In this document: positions 26,001 to 32,690 of the stretch, one piece after another
Layout of the letters: each line of letters begins with the position of its first letter
Position numbering within the stretch: the first letter of the stretch is position 1
From: Lacticaseibacillus zeae DSM 20178 = KCTC 3804
GTDB lineage: Bacteria > Bacillota > Bacilli > Lactobacillales > Lactobacillaceae
Direction: 5' to 3'
Assembly (NCBI RefSeq): GCF_000260435.1
Contig: NZ_BACQ01000001.1
Span: 1 to 39,811 of the forward strand
Length of the DNA: 39,811 bases
Made by a program: the position numbers and the translations under genes
Notes under the pieces: model-generated
Seen by the model: the letters and a program-made list of their open reading frames with translations, nothing else
Told to the model about the DNA's origin: nothing
Databases searched by the model: none

Positions 26001-26087
26001 CAGCAGTCGCTGTTGATGGTGATCTTAGGTGGCTTGCTAAGCTTAGGATCCAGTTTGTTCTTTACCCGGAAGAAACGCTCGCACTAA
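20100..26087 (+). CDS. Giant DUF1542-repeat cell-wall surface protein
   Basis: A 1995-residue secreted protein. Start TTG 20100 is chosen because GAGGGGGAG lies 10-18 bases upstream and the result is an ideal signal peptide (MKKGTLTFFLATGIV..., cleavage after VVQA at residue 28); ATG 20055 has no ribosome site. Residues 29-220 form a non-repeated, beta-rich domain that probably does the binding. Then come 21 DUF1542-type helical repeats of exactly 81 residues, each with the key Ile-Asp-x-Asp-x-Thr-Leu-Thr, a Gln-Lys-Gln and an Ile-Asp-x-x-His-Gln. A Lys/Ala/Pro linker and the sorting signal FPKTGE, hydrophobic helix and RKKRSH tail end the protein. FPKTG replaces the usual LPxTG. The family (Ebh/FmtB-like stalk repeats) projects an adhesin tip from the wall. 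Probably controlled by the divergent Mga-like gene. Confidence 0.9.
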   Translation: MKKGTLTFFLATGIVTIGLWDSTIVVQAAVKPQVGNVFIGGDRLAFKTVVDSITFQYSNDTIEYDQKTDTFKIPIRFGSKNIAGGLDRYLKFSYSFNDELEGKVKRVVISPDGLDTAVINHMDPATHQFTHQWDVKTRVGGTADAVIYMQAHKITPNDWIAVQMESSRLNNKTPVRPAWDATRVLEYNQFGPALNAKLLEAMKKKAVADVATDSKAVQAEAKKKIDQVKVDDDFAKVLPQVVTGAHKEQAKDDLDGEAAAVNAKIDSDPTLTASEKAKQKDAVTAETTKAKTVVDQAQDDTGVQQAKAAGIATIDAQHKPGTALDVRRDDAKKAIDAEAAKVTAAIDQDHTLTTAEKTAQKQATADEVTKAKAAIDQAQTIEAINQAKTDGIKAIDVQHQSGADFDKQKEQAKQALDAEAKKVSAAIDQDATLTAAEKQGQKQAVAKAADSAKAAADKVQDMDHLNQTKADGIKAIDAQHQAGVALPTRQDTAKKAIDAEAAKITTAIDQDPTLTAAEKKAQKQAVVDATAKAKTAIDQAQNADEVKQKQADGIKAIDGQHQLGVALNKQKATAKQAIDAEAAKVTGDIDQDVTLTATDKQTQKQAVADEAAKIKAAIDAAQNADSVIKTQTDGIRAVDDQHQAGTDLAVRKAEAQKAIDAEAVLEADAIDQDVTLTSTEKTAQKQAVTDKATVAKDAILKAQDVDGVNQAEAAVIKAVDDVHQSGTLLDTRKAEAKKAIDAEASQTQQAIDQDVTLTAAEKATQKQAAADEATKAKAAIDAANDADAVDQAKADGIKAIAAAHQPGALLDTRKATAKQVIDTAAAKVVAAIDQDATLTNAEKTTQKQAVTDEATKAKAVIDAAKDADAVDQSQNDGVQHINAQYQPGIALDVRKTDAKQAIDAQAVKISHDIDGDATLTAAVKKAQKQAVADEAAKAKTAIDATQSADAVDQAKADGTNAIADQHRSGLALANRRADAKKAIASEAGKIVDAIDHDVTLTKAEKDTQKQAVAAALDKAKQAIDGAQSADAVDQAIADGNKAIADQHQTGTALVTRKDGAKQAIDAEAAKVADDIDQDNTLTAAEKQAQKQAVADEAAKAKAIIDGAQDADEVEQAQVDGISAVGDQHQSGTDLTTRQTEAHKAIDAEAALETDAINQDVTLTSGEKATQKQTIADKAAAAKAEITQAQDIDGVNQATSDGVKAIDGVHQSGTLLATRKDAAKQTIDAEAGKVEQAIDQDVTLTTDQKAAQKQAVADEAVKAKNNIDGALDADAVDQAQAAGIKAIDAQHHAGTDLATRKAAAEKAIDDEAIKVINAIERDVTLTSTKKAMQKRAVKDKEVKEKKAIGAATDADKVNNAKTHGIKHIDEQHQADATLKAHKQVAEKTIDAEAAKVTQTIDQDVTLTSAEKAVQKQAVAAEVSKAKKKIEQAKDVDQINQVVAQGIKTIDDQHQSGTDLTTRKEAHKTAIDAEAGKVTASIDQDATLTGTQKAVQKQAVASEAAKAKQNIDAATDADAADQAKTTGIQAIDGQHQPGTAVATRKDEAKKAIDDHVAQIIDSINRDVTLTTTEKAKQKQAATDAAAKVKAVIDQAQDADGVDQAVNQNLKIIDATHQAGNTLATRKDDAKIAVDAEAAKVTQAIDQDATLTTAEKTAQRQAVADETTKAKAAIDAAQDADSVNQTKDAGVQAIGVQHVSGQAMDRSKADNKKAIDAEAVKVQHEIDQDATLTAAAKKQQKAAVIAEAVKAKQAIDDAQNIEAVTNAKTEGIKTIDAQHQSGAAITLRKAEAKKAIDVEAANVTAAIDQDVTLTGAQKTAQKQAVAAEADQAKQAIDAAQNADGVDQAKANGIKVIDAQHKSAIAIVTRQAEAKRTIDAEAAKVMAQIDRDNLLSDAQKAAQKQAVTTQATKAKQAIDAAGSADLIEQAKDNGIKAIDAQYQAGKAAPTVKAKSKAKPAANQEHFPKTGEQQSLLMVILGGLLSLGSSLFFTRKKRSH
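20838..25927 (+). repeat. 21 tandem DUF1542 repeats, 243-bp period
   Basis: The ATT/ATC codon of the Ile-Asp-x-Asp key motif recurs at 20892 + 243n: checked at 20892, 21135, 23079 and 25752, with 21 motifs counted in all. The span from first to last is exactly 20 x 243 = 4860 bp, so no repeat has gained or lost a codon. Nucleotide identity between neighbours is only moderate, and codons vary freely. The first unit is partial at its left end and the last is cut off after the AQYQAGKA segment. Confidence 0.93.
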
Positions 26088-26149
26088 ACGTTTAGGCCAA
26101 CAAGCAGGTGTCGGGTGATGTGCTAACGATTACTAACTTTTATCAAACG

Positions 26150-26183
26150 CAGTCGAGGTGCCAACACATCTCGGCTGTTTTTT
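26150..26183 (+). terminator. Terminator of the surface protein gene
   Basis: CAGTCGAGGTG pairs with CATCTCGGCTG (two G-U type pairs), loop about CCAACA, then TTTTTT. Confidence 0.82.
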
Positions 26184-26203
26184 GATTTCACCGGTCCAGT
26201 AGT

Positions 26204-26232
26204 TTGACACGGTATAGCCCAACCGCTACGCT
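26204..26232 (+). promoter_or_regulatory. Promoter of the S9 peptidase-proC operon
   Basis: -35 TTGACA (26204-26209), 17-bp spacer, -10 TACGCT (26227-26232), 30 bp before the start. Confidence 0.65.
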
Positions 26233-26261
26233 TAAAGCAAGACAATGAAGGGTGTGATTGC

Positions 26262-28244
26262 ATGGCAATAAAAGCGACGGATCTTTTCAAATTGGTATCG
26301 TTATCGTATCCAATTGCAACAAATCGGGGCTATTTTTTTCAGGAAAACCGGATTTCGGAGGCGGACAATACCTATTACCAGCGGCTTTGTTTCGTGAATC
26401 CGCGTGGTCAGATGACGGTTTACGGGACTGACCAAAAACACGACCGGCATCCTAAACTAAGCCCGGATCAGCAATGGTTGGCGTTTCTGAGCCAAGCTGC
26501 AGACAAAACAACGCAGGTCTTCCTGCAAGCAGTTGATGGCGGCGTGGCCCACCAGTTGACGGCTGAAAAAGAGGACGTAACGGATTTCGTTTGGCGACCT
26601 GATAGCAAGGCTGTTTTTCTTCAAACAACGATTGGTGCCAAAAAGAAGCTATCACCGGAAGATGCCAAAAAACCGCAGCCGGTGACGGTCACGCGCGCGC
26701 AGTACAAACTCAATGGTGTTGGCTTGTTGCCGGAAAACGTGACTTACGAATTGCGTGTGCAGCAACGACGCCAAAAAACTAGCCATATCGTGATGCAGCG
26801 CCAGCATGACTTCCAAATTGGTGCGATCGCGCCGGATGGTCAAAAAATTGCGTTTGCCGCGGAACGGTTACCGGATGATCCCAACGACTTTAGCCAAGCC
26901 GCTTATTTGCTCGATTTAACCAGTCAGCAGGTGACGATGGTGAATGAGCATTTGCCGCAAGCAGAGTTGAGGCCAGCAGCCTTTTCAGCGGATTCGCACC
27001 AATTGCTGTTGCATGGTTCTGACAATCATTTACCTAATGTGTCGCAAGGGCACTTATGGCATTACGATTTAGCGAGCCAAAAACTGCAGGATGTTGCCGA
27101 TGACGTGGATTTTGACATTCCGGGTTATGTCAATGGCGACTTCCAACAGGATTTATCTGGCAAAGTGGCTGATTTTGTTACGGCCGATTATTATCTGACG
27201 GTTGGTTTTGACCACGGGAAGACGAGCCTATACGCTGGTGGACCGGATGAGCGCTTGACGCCGTTGATTGATGGTCGACGGCACGTGACGGATTTTGCCT
27301 TGACACCTGATCACCGTGGCGTCGTGTTCACTGAAAGCACGATGACCATTCCGAGTCGATTAGTGTACTTTGATCTGGCCTCCGAAGAGGAAACGGTTTT
27401 ATATGACCCAAATCGGCGGGTTACGCGCACGCTTGGGTTGGTTACGCCACTGACTTTTAATTTCAATCGTGCTGGTTTTGAAATTGAGGGTTGGTATTTC
27501 CCACCGCAAAAAGCAGCCGCATCGCATCCGGCCATTTTATATGTGCATGGCGGCCCAGCAGTTGGTTATGGGTATACCTTCTTTCATGAAATGCAATATC
27601 TGGCTGCCAAGGGATATGGCGTTATCTGTCCCAACCCGCGGGGCGGATTAGGTTATGGTGAAGCGTTCACGGCAGCGGTGATTAAACACTACGGCCAAGA
27701 TGACTATCAAGATTGCCTGGCTGCGGTTGATGAGGCCTTGAAACTGGATACGACCATCGATCCCGAACGCTTATTTGTTGCCGGAGGGTCGTATGGCGGC
27801 TTTATGACTAACTGGATCGTGACGCACACACATCGCTTTAAAGCTGCCGTTACCCAACGTTCAATTGCCAATTGGTTAAGTATGTATGGCACCAGCGACA
27901 TCGGGTATTACTTCACACCTTGGGAGCTGGAAGGTAAGTGGAGCGGCGATTTGTCGGATGTGCAAGGGCTGTGGGACTTCTCGCCACTGGCACATATCGA
28001 TTTTGCCAAAACGCCAACGCTGGTGATGCATAGCGAAGACGATCAACGGTGTCCGATTGGTCAGGGGGAAGAATTTTATATTGGCCTGAAACTGCATGGA
28101 GTTGAAACCAAGTTCATGCGGTTCCCGAAATCAAACCATGACTTATCCCGCAGTGGCTTGCCTAACTTGCGAGTTGCACGTCTGACCGCGATTACGGACT
28201 GGTTTGATGCCCACCAATCAAAGCAAAAAGCTAAAGGAGAATAA
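26262..28244 (+). CDS. S9 family serine peptidase (acylaminoacyl-peptidase-like)
   Basis: A 660-residue cytosolic oligopeptidase. The first 400 residues carry beta-propeller-like blades with SPD(Q/S) and WRPDSK-type turns (TolB/PD40 style). The C-terminal alpha/beta-hydrolase domain contains the oxyanion HGGP near 427, the nucleophile Ser in GGSYGGF (about 510), the acid Asp in HSEDDQRCP (about 592) and the His in SNHDLSRSG (about 624). This matches prolyl-oligopeptidase subfamily S9C enzymes that trim short peptides or blocked N-termini. No signal peptide. ATG 26262 follows AAGGGTG by 7 bases. The stop is 2 bp before proC, so peptide breakdown and proline synthesis share a transcript. Confidence 0.9.
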   Translation: MAIKATDLFKLVSLSYPIATNRGYFFQENRISEADNTYYQRLCFVNPRGQMTVYGTDQKHDRHPKLSPDQQWLAFLSQAADKTTQVFLQAVDGGVAHQLTAEKEDVTDFVWRPDSKAVFLQTTIGAKKKLSPEDAKKPQPVTVTRAQYKLNGVGLLPENVTYELRVQQRRQKTSHIVMQRQHDFQIGAIAPDGQKIAFAAERLPDDPNDFSQAAYLLDLTSQQVTMVNEHLPQAELRPAAFSADSHQLLLHGSDNHLPNVSQGHLWHYDLASQKLQDVADDVDFDIPGYVNGDFQQDLSGKVADFVTADYYLTVGFDHGKTSLYAGGPDERLTPLIDGRRHVTDFALTPDHRGVVFTESTMTIPSRLVYFDLASEEETVLYDPNRRVTRTLGLVTPLTFNFNRAGFEIEGWYFPPQKAAASHPAILYVHGGPAVGYGYTFFHEMQYLAAKGYGVICPNPRGGLGYGEAFTAAVIKHYGQDDYQDCLAAVDEALKLDTTIDPERLFVAGGSYGGFMTNWIVTHTHRFKAAVTQRSIANWLSMYGTSDIGYYFTPWELEGKWSGDLSDVQGLWDFSPLAHIDFAKTPTLVMHSEDDQRCPIGQGEEFYIGLKLHGVETKFMRFPKSNHDLSRSGLPNLRVARLTAITDWFDAHQSKQKAKGE

Positions 28245-28246
28245 GG

Positions 28247-29044
28247 ATGACAATTGGATTTATCGGTGCTGGTAACATGGCCCAGGCGATCATTAGCGGA
28301 TTACTAGCCAAAAAGGCCATTGACCCGGCGGACATCGTTGTTCACGGTGGCCATCCGCTGCATTATGAACCATACGCAGCCAAAGTCGGTATCAAAGCTG
28401 TCGACAGCAATCAGGCTGTTGCGGAGGTTGCCGACGTTGTTTTTCTGGCGGTCGCGCCGAAACTGGGTGCACCGATTTTAAGTGCCATCGGGGCAACCTT
28501 GAAGAAACGGCATGTACCCGTGATTTCAATGTTAACCGGCGTTTCGCTGGCGGCGTTAGAAGAAGCATTGAACGATCATGACCAACCGATTTTACGGATC
28601 ATGCCAAACGTGAATGTCGCAATTAATGCCGGCATGATCGCTTACGCCGCGAATGATGCGGTAGCTGGTCAACTGGATGGCCTTTTAGACTTGCTGAACG
28701 TTTTGGGCAAAACCATGTCGTTACCGGAAGACCAATTTTCAACGTTCGTGGCATTGGCTGGGTCTTCTCCAGCGTTTGTTTACTTATTCATCGACAGTCT
28801 TGCCCGCGCCGGTGTCAAGTACGGCCTGGAAAAAAGTGAAGCAACCGCCATTGCTGCCCAAGCCGTCATGGGCAGCGCCAAAAATGTTCTGGCAAGTACG
28901 CAATCACCGTTTGACTTGATCGATCAGGTGTCCAGCCCGGGCGGTACCACTGTTGCCGGATTGTTGGCCATGGAAGAAGCCGGGCTGATGTCCGCCGTGG
29001 TCAAAGGCGTCGATGCGACGATTGCCAAAGATCGGCAGGGATGA
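28247..29044 (+). CDS. proC: Pyrroline-5-carboxylate reductase
   Basis: A 265-residue enzyme that reduces 1-pyrroline-5-carboxylate to proline with NAD(P)H, the last step of proline synthesis. It has an N-terminal Rossmann fold, MTIGFIGAGNMAQAI (GxGNM at 7-11), and a helical dimerisation domain. The P5CR signature is visible as the SSPAFVYLFIDSLARAG stretch (about 169-185) and the SSPGGTT segment near 226. The length is typical. ATG 28247 has AAAGGAG upstream, inside the last codons of the peptidase gene. The paired peptidase could supply glutamate- or proline-rich substrates, but the link is only operonic. Confidence 0.96.
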   Translation: MTIGFIGAGNMAQAIISGLLAKKAIDPADIVVHGGHPLHYEPYAAKVGIKAVDSNQAVAEVADVVFLAVAPKLGAPILSAIGATLKKRHVPVISMLTGVSLAALEEALNDHDQPILRIMPNVNVAINAGMIAYAANDAVAGQLDGLLDLLNVLGKTMSLPEDQFSTFVALAGSSPAFVYLFIDSLARAGVKYGLEKSEATAIAAQAVMGSAKNVLASTQSPFDLIDQVSSPGGTTVAGLLAMEEAGLMSAVVKGVDATIAKDRQG

Positions 29045-29083
29045 AAAATAATTAAACTTCCTGTAAATACGAGGTAGGCCACC

Positions 29084-29112
29084 TTGCAACTCTGGTCTAT
29101 ACCGGTTATACT
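29084..29112 (+). promoter_or_regulatory. nagA promoter with embedded NagR (dre-type) operator
   Basis: -35 TTGCAA (29084-29089), 17-bp spacer, -10 TATACT (29107-29112). The spacer contains GGTCTATACC (29094-29103), which fits the GGTNTANACC pattern known for NagR/YvoA-type GntR regulators (established for Bacillus). A repressor bound here would exclude RNA polymerase, giving control of nagA-nagR by the product of nagR itself. Confidence 0.72.
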
Positions 29113-29154
29113 GGTTAATGATAGTCAGGACATTAAATGATTAGGAGTGGTATT

Positions 29155-30300
29155 GTGACGGTTACGGTATTGAAACACGCAACAATTTATACAGGATTGG
29201 AACGCATTGAAGATGGGTATATCCGCTTTGACGACAAGATTCTGGCGGTTGGCGATATGTTTGATTACAAGGCTCAGGCTGGTGAACAGGTCGTTGACGT
29301 TCAAGGTAAAACGTTGATACCGGGATTCATTGATGTCCATGCTCACGGCGGTTATGGCTTTGATGCCATGGATGGTGATGCCGATCAAATCGATGAAATG
29401 GCCACCAAGATGATGACGCACGAAGGGGTTACCACCCTTTTTGCTACAACCATGACACAATCAACCGAAAATATTGATAAGGCCATGCGCGGCGTGAAAC
29501 AGGCAGCCGAACGCAATCGCATTATCCAAGGTGTCCACCTCGAAGGCCCCTTTATCAGCAAGGTCTTCAAGGGTGCCCAACCAGAAGAATATATTAAGAA
29601 TCCTAATATCGATTTAGTTAAGCAATGGCAAGAATTATCCGGCGGTCTGGTTAAGCTGATCACTTACGCACCGGAAGATGAAGGTTCCCGCGAATTTGAA
29701 GATTATCTTTTAGCACACAACATTGTGCCATCAGTTGGCCACAGTAATGCGACGCGCGAACAGATGCTGCAAAGTAAAGCGACCCATGTGACTCATTTAT
29801 ACAATGCACAGCGTGGGTTACGTCACCGTGAACCAGGTGTCACCGGCCACGCGATGCTTGAAGACAATATGTACTGCGAATTGATCTGCGACGGCTTCCA
29901 TATTGTGCCTGACATGTTACGCTTGGCCTTTGATCAAAAAGGCCCGGAACGGATTGAATTGGTTACCGATTCAATGCGCAGCAAAGGGATGCCGGAAGGA
30001 AAAAGTGAATTAGGCGGCCAGACGGTGTATGTTAAAGATAAACAGGCGCGGTTAGCCGATGGTACGCTTGCCGGTTCCGTTTTAATGTACAAGGATGCTT
30101 TTAAAAATGCGATGAGTTTCATGGATGCTTCTCTGTTTGATGCGGTTGAGATGTCGTCAGTCAATCAGGCTCGCGAATTTAATCTGACGTCCAAAGGAAC
30201 CCTTGAAGTCGGTAAGGATGCCGACATTAACATGTTGAATCGCAACCATGATCTCGTTGCCACTTATAGTTATGGCGTCAAACATGACACTGAGGACTGA
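29155..30300 (+). CDS. nagA: N-acetylglucosamine-6-phosphate deacetylase
   Basis: A 381-residue amidohydrolase that removes acetate from GlcNAc-6-P, feeding glucosamine-6-P to glycolysis or wall synthesis. Metal-site HAHGGYGFDAMDG (about 58-70), HLEGPF near 129, a His in GHSN near 192, HLYNAQ near 212 and the catalytic Asp in TDSMRSKG near 277 are all present. GTG 29155 is chosen because TAGGAGTGG lies 4-12 bases upstream; the open frame extends to ATG 29137, ahead of the ribosome site. nagR follows 24 bp downstream. Induced by amino sugars, to judge from the NagR site in the promoter. Confidence 0.95.
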   Translation: MTVTVLKHATIYTGLERIEDGYIRFDDKILAVGDMFDYKAQAGEQVVDVQGKTLIPGFIDVHAHGGYGFDAMDGDADQIDEMATKMMTHEGVTTLFATTMTQSTENIDKAMRGVKQAAERNRIIQGVHLEGPFISKVFKGAQPEEYIKNPNIDLVKQWQELSGGLVKLITYAPEDEGSREFEDYLLAHNIVPSVGHSNATREQMLQSKATHVTHLYNAQRGLRHREPGVTGHAMLEDNMYCELICDGFHIVPDMLRLAFDQKGPERIELVTDSMRSKGMPEGKSELGGQTVYVKDKQARLADGTLAGSVLMYKDAFKNAMSFMDASLFDAVEMSSVNQAREFNLTSKGTLEVGKDADINMLNRNHDLVATYSYGVKHDTED

Positions 30301-30324
30301 ACCACGTATTGGAGATGATGATTG

Positions 30325-31026
30325 ATGGAGGTACCGGTTTATATTCAAATTCATAACGCGATTCGAGCTGATATCGAAGCCGGAAAATGGCAGGTCGGCG
30401 ATCGTATTCCTTCTGAACGCGATCTCGCGGTGACCTTTAATGTTTCCCGAATGACGTTGCGGCAGGCCATTCAAACTTTAGTCGACGAAGGTATTTTAGA
30501 ACGGCGCGTGGGTTCTGGAACGTATGTCGCGAATCAAAAAGTTCAGGAAAAAATGTCCGGCGTAACCAGTTTCACGGATTTGATGCAGGCCCAAGGTAAG
30601 GTACCATCCAGCAAGACGGTATCTTATCACGTGGCTCAGCCAACCAGCTCGGAAGTTGAGAAGCTGAAACTAGCCCCGGCTGAACAAGTGCTGCGAATGG
30701 AACGAATCCGCTATGCCGACAAGGTGCCGATCAGCTTTGAAACAGCTGCCGTGCCGTATGATTTGGTCAAGAACTTCACCAAAAAAGAAATGACGGCTAG
30801 TTTCTATCACACCTTGGAGAAAAAAGGCGGCTACGTTCTTGGTGGTGCGCAGCAAACCGTAAGCGCGATGTTAGCCAGCGAACGGATTTCCGAATATCTG
30901 GCAATCAAGCGTGGCGATGCCATTTTACGGTTGCGCCAGGTTTCGTTCTTAAACGACGGCACACCGTTTGAATACGTCCGCACGCAGTATGTTGGCGAGC
31001 GATTTGAGTTTTATCTAGAACGGTAA
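30325..31026 (+). CDS. nagR: GntR/HutC-family regulator NagR
   Basis: A 233-residue regulator with an N-terminal winged helix (about 5-72, including IPSERDLAVTFNVSRMTLRQ) and a C-terminal UTRA effector domain (about 90-230), the HutC/YvoA subfamily. Relatives bind GlcN-6-P or GlcNAc-6-P and repress amino sugar genes. ATG 30325 has GGAG 10 bases upstream. It is second in the operon with nagA, whose promoter holds a matching operator, so autoregulation is likely. It ends before a strong terminator. Confidence 0.92.
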   Translation: MEVPVYIQIHNAIRADIEAGKWQVGDRIPSERDLAVTFNVSRMTLRQAIQTLVDEGILERRVGSGTYVANQKVQEKMSGVTSFTDLMQAQGKVPSSKTVSYHVAQPTSSEVEKLKLAPAEQVLRMERIRYADKVPISFETAAVPYDLVKNFTKKEMTASFYHTLEKKGGYVLGGAQQTVSAMLASERISEYLAIKRGDAILRLRQVSFLNDGTPFEYVRTQYVGERFEFYLER

Positions 31027-31047
31027 TGAAACATTATTAGCACGACC

Positions 31048-31087
31048 AAAAGGCCAGAAAACAGAATTTATTGTTTTCTGGCCTTTT
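31048..31087 (+). terminator. Terminator of nagA-nagR
   Basis: AAAAGGCCAGAAAACA and TGTTTTCTGGCCTTTT: a perfect 16-bp stem with an 8-base loop. Confidence 0.93.
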
Positions 31088-31119
31088 GCGATGATGAGAA
31101 AAAAGGTACAGCATGCTTT

Positions 31120-31148
31120 CTGCAAAGCGGTCCGCAGTGGTATATAAT
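31120..31148 (+). promoter_or_regulatory. Promoter of the pncB-nadE operon
   Basis: -35 CTGCAA (31120-31125), 17-bp spacer, -10 TATAAT (31143-31148). The spacer holds GCGG-TC-CGC, and CTGC/GCAG flank it (31120-31137). That symmetry may bind a niacin-responsive repressor, but I cannot match a known site. Confidence 0.55.
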
Positions 31149-31222
31149 CATTACCTATATGACTGAATTAAATGCTCAAAAGTTAACGTACGTTGTTTTT
31201 GTATGTTGCTGGAAGGGGAAAG

Positions 31223-32689
31223 ATGATGGCTACGCAATTGGGTGAAGGACTGACACTCCACACCGATTTTTATGAATTGAATATGATGAACACCTTTTTT
31301 GAACGAGGGATCAGTGAACGACATGCAGTATTCGAGGTTTTCTTTCGGGAGTTACCATTTGGCTCGGGGTTTGCTGTATTCGCCGGACTAGAACATGTGA
31401 TTGATTACCTGAATCATCTCAGCTTTTCCGAAGACGACCTGGCTTATCTTAAGGCGCAGACAAATTATTCGGATGCGTTTATCGATTACTTGCGAAAGTT
31501 TAAATTTAGCTGCACAGTGCGATCAGCTTTAGAAGGCGATCTGGTTTTCAATAATGAACCGATTTGGCAAATCGAAGGGCCACTGGCGCAGGCGCAGTTG
31601 GTTGAAACCGCTGTTTTGAACATGATCAATTATCAAACGCTTGTTGCCACCAAAGCGGCGCGAATTCGCAGTGTTGCCGGCGCTGACCCCTTGATGGAAT
31701 TCGGTACGCGCCGAGCACAGGAAACCGCAGCGGCCTTGTGGGGCACCCGGGCGGCTTACATTGGCGGGTTTAATGCGACGAGTAACGTATTGGCCGGTAA
31801 AGAATTCGGTATCCCGATTAGCGGCACCCACGCCCACTCGCTGGTTCAGGCCTATGGCAACGACTACGATGCCTTTAAAGCCTATGCGCAGAGCAACAAG
31901 GACGTGGTTTTCCTAGTCGACACTTATGATACCTTGCGTTCCGGTGTTCCCGCGGCAATCAAAGTGGCTAATGAGTTTAAAGACCGGATCAATTTCCTTG
32001 GCGTTCGGATTGACAGCGGCGATATGGCGTTTATTTCCAAGCGCGTGCGTCAGCAATTAGACGATGCTGGGTATACTTCGGCAAAAATTTATGCATCAAA
32101 TGATCTCGATGAAAACACGATCCAAAACCTGAAAATGCAAGGTGCCAAAATCGACATCTGGGGCGTTGGGACCCGATTGATCACCGCGTATGACCAGCCA
32201 GCTTTGGGAGCCGTGTTTAAACTCGTCTCGATTGAAGACGCCAACGGTAACATGCATGACACGATTAAACTGTCGAATAACGCTGAAAAGGTGTCGACGC
32301 CAGGCAAGAAACAGGTCTGGCGGATTACACGTCGGGATGACGGTAAGTCGGAAGGCGATTACGTAGCATTAGCTAATGAGCAAATTGACACAGATCGTAG
32401 CCTGTACATGTTCCACCCCAACTTCCCGTACATCAATAAAACAGTTAAAAACTTTGAAGCCAAGCCATTGCTGCAGCTGATTTATGATCGAGGAAAACAG
32501 GTTTATCAAACGCCGCCGCTCGCCGAGGTCCAGGCCTATGCCACCCGTAGCACCAATGCCTTGTGGGATGAATATCGGCGCATTCTGAATCCGCAAGACT
32601 ATCCGGTCGACTTATCACAACGAGTATGGGATAACAAGATGGACTTAATTAAAAAAGTGAAATCGGCGGTTGCTGACCGCGAGGAATAA
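31223..32689 (+). CDS. pncB: Nicotinate phosphoribosyltransferase
   Basis: A 488-residue enzyme joining nicotinate and PRPP to give nicotinate mononucleotide, the entry of NAD salvage. The N-terminal LHTDFYELNMMNTFF, the MEFGTRRAQE stretch near 160, GTHAHS near 199 and the VDTYDTLRSG phosphate loop near 230 are characteristic of the family. AAGGGGAAAG (31213-31222) precedes two adjacent ATGs (31223, 31226), either of which could start; the frame opens at 31193 but without a ribosome site. It is followed within 1 bp by a serine hydrolase gene and then nadE. With no de novo genes in sight, this suggests the organism depends on external niacin. Confidence 0.95.
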   Translation: MMATQLGEGLTLHTDFYELNMMNTFFERGISERHAVFEVFFRELPFGSGFAVFAGLEHVIDYLNHLSFSEDDLAYLKAQTNYSDAFIDYLRKFKFSCTVRSALEGDLVFNNEPIWQIEGPLAQAQLVETAVLNMINYQTLVATKAARIRSVAGADPLMEFGTRRAQETAAALWGTRAAYIGGFNATSNVLAGKEFGIPISGTHAHSLVQAYGNDYDAFKAYAQSNKDVVFLVDTYDTLRSGVPAAIKVANEFKDRINFLGVRIDSGDMAFISKRVRQQLDDAGYTSAKIYASNDLDENTIQNLKMQGAKIDIWGVGTRLITAYDQPALGAVFKLVSIEDANGNMHDTIKLSNNAEKVSTPGKKQVWRITRRDDGKSEGDYVALANEQIDTDRSLYMFHPNFPYINKTVKNFEAKPLLQLIYDRGKQVYQTPPLAEVQAYATRSTNALWDEYRRILNPQDYPVDLSQRVWDNKMDLIKKVKSAVADREE

Positions 32690-32690
32690 T

